Origin: Pseudeuparius sepicola
Lineage: Eukaryota; Arthropoda; Insecta; Coleoptera; Anthribidae
NCBI GenBank assembly: GCA_963920635.1
Contig: OY987308.1
Span: forward strand, 20,117,096-20,181,095
Direction of reading: 5' to 3'
Length of the DNA stretch: 64,000 nucleotides
Positions 56,791 to 64,000 of the stretch are shown here, piece by piece (positions within the stretch are counted from its first letter, which is position 1; every line of letters begins with the position of its first letter). The notes below the pieces were generated by a model. That model worked only from the letters and a program-made list of their open reading frames with translations. It made no database searches and was not told the DNA's origin. The translations under genes and the position numbers were made by a program.

Positions 56791-59572
56791 GTTTGATGAA
56801 GATTATCTTAAGATTTAATATTTTTATTGAGGTATTTCAAGTGTACCTACATTTATGATGATTTACCTTGTATGTTAGAGAAAAATTGGGTCTATAAAGT
56901 GTTATTAAATCAATATCTCAAAGGCGAAATGGATCTAATTTAAATATTACGATCGATATTTCGTTTTGTCCCAATGTTTCACGTTTTAATCCGACTAAAA
57001 TACGACATTAGAATGAGCAGGGTGGCTTAAAAATTACATGTAATTATTCAAATATGATAAATTTTGAGATCATTAATCATTTGGTAACGCCTCAAAAATA
57101 TTCGGAAAAATTAAGAAAGTGAAAAATTGTATTTTTCATTATCTGCGAATTTCAGACACGGTGACACAGTTGACATTCATGATATTGGTGATGAGTTGAA
57201 AGTATTTCGGTAACTCAATATGTAGATACAACAGCCTCGATAAAAGCGTTTATGAGCATTTGTCATAACAAGTTACTGCATTCCAAAGATAAATAATGGC
57301 ATTTGTAAAAATAAGTAAGTGAAAAGACTGTAGATAATTTAAAATTGGCTGTGATTCAGCAGACGTTTCAAATCGCAACATATTAAACCGATTTTTTGGG
57401 AAGAAGGATGTAATTTGTAATTTTTATATTTAGTTTGTCAGAACGATGTTGTCGAAATAAAAATCGAAGACAATTTGCCATAATAGGTACATATTTTATA
57501 GGACTACCTAATTTTTTTTTCATTTTATAAATTTACAAGCTTAAAATCCCAAAGCAGCCACCAGGTATGAATAAAAACTAAATGTTTTAAAAATGTAGAT
57601 CCTTTGGGGGTTTAGCCCGCCCCCCCAAAGATTTCTCACCTGGTAGTTATTTCTAAATGACATTTATTTTAAAACAACAGTTTTGCCGTAAATATTACCG
57701 AAGATTTTTATAAATAATTAGCTCCCTCCAACTTTACATTTTGGTTACGCCACTGGTTACCTATTTAGTGCTGTGATAGTGATAAGCCTTTAAAAACATA
57801 AGTCGAACGAAATATAAAGATAAGTATTATAGTATTTCACGCCAAAGCTTAAATACCTTCACATATTTGGATTTCTGTTAGTGGACACGTGGAGCATTAA
57901 AAATTGAAGAAAACATTGTGTTGTTGGAAAGAAATCTTGCAGAAAACAATTTACAGCAGTCTCTAAAAAATTGAGCAGGTCATAAATTCCCAGAGAATGA
58001 ATCCGTCAGATGTGCGGATTGAATTATTTATAGAGGAAGGAAGTATTTAACAAAGTAACCCAATTAGGGTGCAAGTCGTCTTAAAATTTTGAGTGTTTTC
58101 CTATAAGCAATGTAAAAAAACTCTATTTAAAAATAAAACAAAATATGTAAAAAATGATTCACCTATAATAATGTAATGTTTTGAACATGTATGTGAGAAA
58201 ACTTTAATTTGCTTTTTGTTATGAAATTTGCACTTTTTATAGCAATTAAGTAGGTATGCATTTAATTTGATAAATTTTCTAAAATGCAATATTTCATTTT
58301 TTATTTTAAAATTTTGCACAATTTTTTAAGCTTACGCGTAAGATTTTACATTTTTTCTTGTCATAATTCTCTGGAAAATTATCATAAATTTTTATGAAAA
58401 AATCCCCATACGTCCAATAGCCACCATATTGAATTTCGTATTTTGTAATTTATCTTGTTAATACTCAATTTAAAATTTTTAAAAACTTTCTACCTGCCTG
58501 TATAAAAGTAAGGATCGGCTTTATTTTATAAAATTTTCCCGAGAAATCCACAGTTGCCTTTTATGTTATTTTTAAAAAATTAGTTCTGCATTTTTTAAAA
58601 GAAAGCCGGGGCGTCAAATTGTTTTTCAAAATTTGTAATGTAATATTGCAAAAAACTAAAAATCTAAACGTCGAATGTGTGACTAATAAGTATCATATTT
58701 TAATTTTGACTATTGATTGAATATGTAGTAGGTACACCCTGTATCTACTTATGCCCGTTTGGCACCTTATTTTCCTCAGTTTAATAACCCAATACATATA
58801 TACTGAAATCTTTCAGAGTACGCGAGCACTTTTTATTATTTGTCTGCAAAAAATCCATTACGTAAAGAATACCCGTATTTTTCTTTAGTCATATCGGTGC
58901 GCTGTGTGAAAACGGTTGGGATCGCGGGAATCTCCACTCAAAAGTCGGGTCTAACGGCGTTATAGATTGCTACCTACAAGTACAGAGTGTTGCTGATTGA
59001 TTATAGGTGCAAGAGGTAAGTCACTTTATATTATGTGGCAATACTTTGTGATTTTAATGTGGAAGTTCTTGTATCTGCATTCTGTTGGTTACTATAATGT
59101 CCCTCGTCAATGTTTGCATAAAATATGATACAATACAGTCCCTGTACCTGTACAGGGTTGGTTAATTGGTTATTTTTTAATATTAAAAATTTCGAGATAA
59201 AATCAAGTCAGGGCAAACGAACCCATTGTTGTACATAATAGGATTATAAATAGAGACAATATAAATAGAGACTAGAGAGGGTGTGGGGTCTGCAGTTGCA
59301 GCCACCCCTATATAATCGAGGGGAGTCAAATACCATACTCTAACCAACGCTCTAACACCTGTGCGGACTGTAAGCTGTAGGAAAAGAGACGATAAAATAA
59401 TGTGGAAAATGAATCTAACCAGTGACTATACAAAAAATATAGTCACTGATCTAACTTAATCTAAAAAATTTGGTTTTCCGGAGTACCCACAATGCATATT
59501 CTGTTGATGTTTTACCCAAGGTGTTATTTTACATAGTATATAGCCAGCGTAGTTCGATTTGACAATAGTCAT
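56791..59572. other. intergenic, no gene seen
   Basis: AT-rich, no recognisable protein. A perfect 11-bp-arm hairpin CAGTGACTATA/TATAGTCACTG is at 59420-59448. Confidence 0.55.
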
Positions 59573-59699
59573 TTATGTACCAAGGCACTGCGAAGTTCAA
59601 CTTTGTATGACTCATGTGGAATTTAGTTGCCGAGGCCTCTGGCTGAGGCAAATAAACTACATGAGTCATAAAAAGAACTTCAGTGTCGAGGTACATATT
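59573..59699. mobile_element. foldback element with ATGTACC ends
   Basis: Left arm 'ATGTACCAAGGCACTGCGAA' and right arm 'CTTCAGTGTCGAGGTACAT' pair. The centre carries 'TTGCCGAGGCCTCTGGCTGA' and 'GAGTCATAAAAAG'. It is related to 46793-46903. Confidence 0.85.
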
Positions 59700-62297
59700 A
59701 TATTTTTTGAAATCGGAAAAAAAATGTTTTATTAGGCGAAAAGATAATCATAAGGCATCACCCGTCCATGAACCGACTGCGCGCGGCGTTGCTTGACTTT
59801 GACGATCGCCCTACCTAGGTCAAGTATGACGAGGCACGGCGCTTCACAACAGAAACTCCAAACTGCTGACTGTTGTGCAGCTTCCATGAAAAATATATTG
59901 ATATTCAAACCTACTAAAATATTTATACTGAAAGATTGCGCTGCTAGAGGTAACAATTTCGCAATGTGTTCGAAAAGTTAAATGGGCCTTTATTGGCCGG
60001 GTTTTGAATATGTGGTCACTTTTGACGGGCGATGGCTCCGCGTCTAGCGTTTGATATTTACATCTCGTCAAGGCCTATTTATTGAAAAAATCGTACAATA
60101 ATGTGCTACTTCAGTGCCGATTTCTGAGCTTTTAATGACGATTTTGAGACACTTACACTGCCGATTTCAAGAAAAATCATATATTTAAATAAAAAAATTT
60201 GGATTTCACTGTATTGTATGTATTAGTCTGGTACCATGAATGAAAACAATGAACACAAAAACAGTTTCCCCACTTGTTTCTTTAAATGTATTTTTAAACA
60301 CTTAAATTATTTTTTTTCATAAAAAATTTTTACTTATGTGGGCTATATTATGTAAAATAATAGCTTAGGCAAAGCTTAATCGATTCTCAAAAAAATATCA
60401 CCAACATATGCCCGGTGGTTTATACAAGGTATGTACTTGGCCCCATTTGGTGAACTTAAGAGTATTGAAATTTTCTACTAAGGGTTTTGAACTATGGCCA
60501 ATTCGATGACATTATCCATTTTATTCTTTAAAAATGCCTAATATGGTTTTGTGATTTTTCGAGTACTATAAGTAGATTGAAAAAAGTTTTTTGAAAATCG
60601 GTCCAACCTTTCGAAAAATACGTAATTGTCTCAACTCAAAGCGAGACACACTGTATACACATTTTTATATTTTAGTGAAAAGGCCAACACTTACTCAAAC
60701 AATTACATTTTTTGAAAAAAAAAATAACTACACTTTTTTCAAAACACTTGTATTAAAATGGATATGGGAAAAGAAGAAAATAACGCAAAGTACCATAATA
60801 AAATTATATCTACCCTTTTTTAGATAAAATATCAAGTCCATTTTTTTAGATATAGCGGGTGATTCAGTTTTAAAAGCCAAAACTCCTAGGGTCAGTAGAA
60901 TAACGAAAAATATTATCAATTTCTCAATTTGTTCTGTAAACTTATTTATTTGAGAGGCTTTGTAAGAATGAGAAGGTGAAAGTTTTAAAAAATATGTGGA
61001 CCTTATACTGAATATTTACGAAACTAGTTTGGATATTTAAGTCATATTTGGTACATAATATAACGGCATAGATTAGCATAACAGCTGTTCATATCCAGTG
61101 GCGGAGAATTAGGTAATTAGTACATTCTACATTTCTAAGTAGAGTTTAATTTGTAAACAAAAATGTTTACTTGGTATGTTTAAGTATGTGTTACAGCTTT
61201 GTTGCAAATTTGACTTTTTTTAATTATTTCAATTTGAAATTTTGAAACCATTTCTGATAAATTAACTAAAATATTTGTTCCAAGTAGAAAAAAATGTGTT
61301 TCTTGTTTCAGTATACAGGGCCTAACATAAATGGTGACTTCCCTAATTATTTGAGACCCTTTATCTTCAAAAGTAGGTAAAACCATAGACCTCCTAGAAT
61401 AACTAAAGTGGCTTTTATGTAGGTTTTACGGCAAAATGTTATTAAGGAAAATTGTTCAGAAATAAAAACTTTCATTTTCTTCTGCTACAAAAATTAAAAC
61501 CCAAAAAAGTGAATTTTTCAAAAACGGTACATTTTTCGAAAAAAGTCAAGAATCGTTTTTTCTTAGAATTTATTGGGAAATTTGGCAAAAAATATTACTT
61601 TTCCAGTGGTGTACCATTATATTAAAAAATATGATTGTTGACACCCCTCTCTCCGGCACTGGAGGAAGTAGATGGGCTGAATTATTTTTAATTTAGAGTC
61701 TTTCATGAGTGTCTAAACTGTACCAAATTTGTTTGTCTTAACTGTCTTCCTTTAGGAGAAATTAAAAAAACCTTGAAAAAAAGGTTTGGCACCAAAAGTT
61801 GGACCACCTTATATAATAGGTCTGTAATAATAGATTGCGGCGCCATCTCTTAGAAAGTAGTGGCAACTGCATTCCTATTTGCGCTTGCGCCGATTGAGTT
61901 AAAAGTTCGATTTCGCCACTTGTTTTGTTTTTATCAGACATTCTGACATTCAAAGTGTGCTCTGAAAAGGATGTCACAATAACGTAACCACGCCTTATCT
62001 CTGTACATGCGAAAATTATGTTCCCTGTTATAACATTATTATTGTAGCTGGCCGTAAAACGACAAAATTGCGGCGAATCGTGTTAACGTAACCTTGCTCC
62101 GGATTCTCCAGAGCTGGCGCCCCAATGCCAGACGACTTTTAGAGCTTCGGGCGTTTTACGAGAAATTCGAGAACTCTACTGACCACGCCAATAAAAACAA
62201 GAGCAAGTTTATTTTTGAATATATTATTGAGAATGTTGTCGGAATAAATCAATAACGATATTTTACCATCGTGTCCAACACTGTGCAAGTCTCGGTA
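59700..62297. other. intergenic, no gene seen
   Basis: AT-rich with isolated TACAGGG-type ends (61315) and short frames on both strands without motifs. One minus-strand frame at 61977-61762 ('MSDKNKTSGEIELLTQ') is not recognisable. Confidence 0.5.
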
Positions 62298-62456
62298 TAC
62301 AGGGTGTCCCTATAAATGGTCTTCACAACACTACTAGGTAGGTGCAGTGTAGCGCAAGAAAAATCATGAAGCGACTTTGTACTAAGGTGTAAGTTTGGCT
62401 GAACCACAGAATATTTTGTGGTTGAACCTCGTAGAGTGCTTTAGAGACACCCTGTA
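62298..62456. mobile_element. MITE with TACAGGGTGTC ends
   Basis: 159 bp between TACAGGGTGTCCCTA and its near-complement AGAGACACCCTGTA. TA stands at both edges, fitting a Tc1/mariner-type target. No coding capacity. Confidence 0.88.
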
Positions 62457-63025
62457 CATGTCCCATTGATATAAACCAAGCCCAGCCCACTCTATAGTGC
62501 GTACGCAATAGCAGTACCTTTCGCAACCACCACTCTACAATGAACCCTCGTTTCTTTCACATTTTTCACGCGGGCTCGCGTATCGAACATCAGGTCCGGC
62601 CGTGTGTGTTGCGCGCCTTCCTTCGTCCCACATCGAGTAGGCCGTGCCTCGGAGACTTCCACGGCCCACGCGGTTCTTGAACGCGACCATAACCGTACAT
62701 AACCATAAATGGTTCGGCGGCAGGGTTCTCACCTTCGGGCTGTGACACAACAAACAACAAGTTCAGATTGAAATTATTATTGGATCACAAGACGAGCCGA
62801 AAGTTTTCGGGGTGTCAGGCGTATAGAACAGGGTTCGAAAACTGACGCCTATGACCTCGAATACGAACTGTTTCCTTGCTAGTCGCAACACACCAGATGG
62901 CGCCACTTTGAAAACCTGATTTGCAAGACACAATATTATTGTGAGAATTCAACGCCTGCCAATATGAACCAATGAAATGATATGATTTTTGAAATATTAA
63001 CCAATCAGGTGATGATTCCAGCGAT
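62457..63025. other. intergenic, no gene seen
   Basis: Somewhat GC-richer around 62540-62740. Minus-strand frames here and at 63195-62815 lack motifs, and the latter overlaps palindromic repeat sequence. Confidence 0.5.
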
Positions 63026-63700
63026 AATACCACTAGTGGTATTTTCGTATGTAATATCATTAGTGCCGGAAATTTTATGGATATTTCTTTCGAAAGCGCT
63101 ATTTTGCCTAGAAAGATCACGAGTATAAATTGGGCTTTTATTTTATCTCTGAAAATAAAAGCCCAATTTGTACGAGTGGTTTTGCTAATGGGCAAAATAG
63201 GGCTTGAGAATAAAATTATCTAGAAAAATTTCGGACACGAGTGGTATTTGTCGAGATTATTTCACGAATAGGATTTAATAATTTCTGTATTAATTTTTTC
63301 TGTTTACATTTCCAAAACGACTCATTTTGAACGAGTTTATTGACAGCTTCGACTGTAGCGTTCGAGTAAACAAACATGACGCTTGGGTATCCAAGGCAAA
63401 TGCGATTATACCTACACCCTGTCGGCGTTGGTTTATTTTCTGAATGTGTCAAATTTAAACCGAGGCGGATGTCTAAATAACAAGAATTTAGCAATGTAAA
63501 AGTTATATAAATTCATTGATATAATTCTTAATAATACCGCAACATAATTTATAAGCTGCATAATTTAGAACAGTGTGAAACACATAAACTTTAAGAAGTA
63601 GGTACGTGTATGTATCCAACAGGTTCGCGGTTGCTAAGCAACGAAGTGATAATTTACACAAGTGCAATTACCGGTAATTGCACTAGTGCAAATTATCGCT
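63026..63700. repeat. cluster of perfect palindromes
   Basis: Three perfect inverted repeats within 660 bp: an 18-bp palindrome centred on CACTAGTG (63026-63043); 18-bp arms with a 7-nt loop (63127-63144 and 63152-63169, 'GGGCTTTTATTTT'); and a 24-bp palindrome centred on ACCGGT (63661-63684) with imperfect arms to 63645-63700. They look like parts of foldback elements rather than a gene. Confidence 0.85.
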
Positions 63701-64000
63701 AGCAGAGGCATATCATTGGTTGGATTTTTATGGAAGGAGCTACCTTATTGGATGCAAGCAGTATGAGGGAAATAATCGCTGAAATCCTACTCTCTTAGTT
63801 ACGTCCTAGTTATGGCAGCTAAAACTGATAACCCGACAACTTCTTCACATTACCAAATTTAATATAGGACTAGAATATATGTTTTCAGTTAACACATTGA
63901 TCTTTGAATATCTATTAGCACAAAAAACATATTCAGAACCGAAACTTCAATCTAAATGACAGCTAGCTGTCAAACTAACTATTTGCAGTTGTTAAATTCT

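Noticed and set aside
62815..63494. Minus-strand frames of 126 and 92 codons
   Set aside because: They overlap palindromic repeat sequence and show no protein motif or coding bias.
1..64000. CRISPR arrays, rRNA genes, bacterial operons
   Set aside because: No spaced identical short repeats, no rRNA motifs, and the genes are clearly spliced eukaryotic genes.

Overview
The window is nuclear DNA of an insect. The genes are intron-split with GT-AG boundaries, introns and spacers are AT-rich and full of DNA transposons and foldback elements, and all three recognisable genes are closest to insect families. A beetle or related holometabolous insect is my guess, from the many 'TACAGGGTG' foldback elements; this is inference.

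Three protein-coding genes are well supported. (1) 4152-39376, plus strand: the 3' 28 exons of a giant Fat-like protocadherin, orthologous to Drosophila kugelei/Fat2. The visible part encodes about 24 cadherin repeats, two EGF-like domains, one laminin G domain, four more EGF-like domains, a transmembrane helix and a cytoplasmic tail ending in Thr-Ser-Val. The exons join in phase to 3430 residues; roughly the first ten cadherin repeats must lie left of the window. (2) 41250-43696, plus strand: a complete six-exon Gasz/ASZ1 gene (471 residues; ankyrin repeats, SAM domain, C-terminal membrane anchor), a mitochondrial-surface piRNA-pathway protein. (3) 44797-52685, minus strand: a complete three-exon small heat-shock protein of the HspB8/CG14207 type (183 residues), convergent with Gasz, with a 7.25 kb first intron and a recognisable TATA promoter.

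The rest is repeats and relics. 1-1838 is a 743-bp tandem repeat. Three copies of a ~1.0 kb non-autonomous hAT-type element lie at 2.5, 12.2 and 33.9 kb; the middle one is nested in a dead Tc1-type transposon (12058-14570). A TIR element with 8-bp target duplication sits at 14.6 kb, with relatives at 9.3 and 53.5 kb. A 1.15 kb foldback is at 16.4-17.5 kb, a broken tyrosine-recombinase (Crypton-like) element at 31.6-33.3 kb, and two truncated LINE copies at 37.7-39.0 and 55.9-56.8 kb. From 52.9 kb to the end I find no host gene, only repeats and palindromes.

The observations most worth checking are: a tandem triplication of the Gasz promoter that carries the sequence around the start codon; Gasz intron 4, which consists almost entirely of one foldback transposon; and two unannotated in-phase candidate exons of kugelei, 117 nt at 15221-15337 and 24 nt at 21947-21970. 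I found no evidence of a wholly new multi-gene system.
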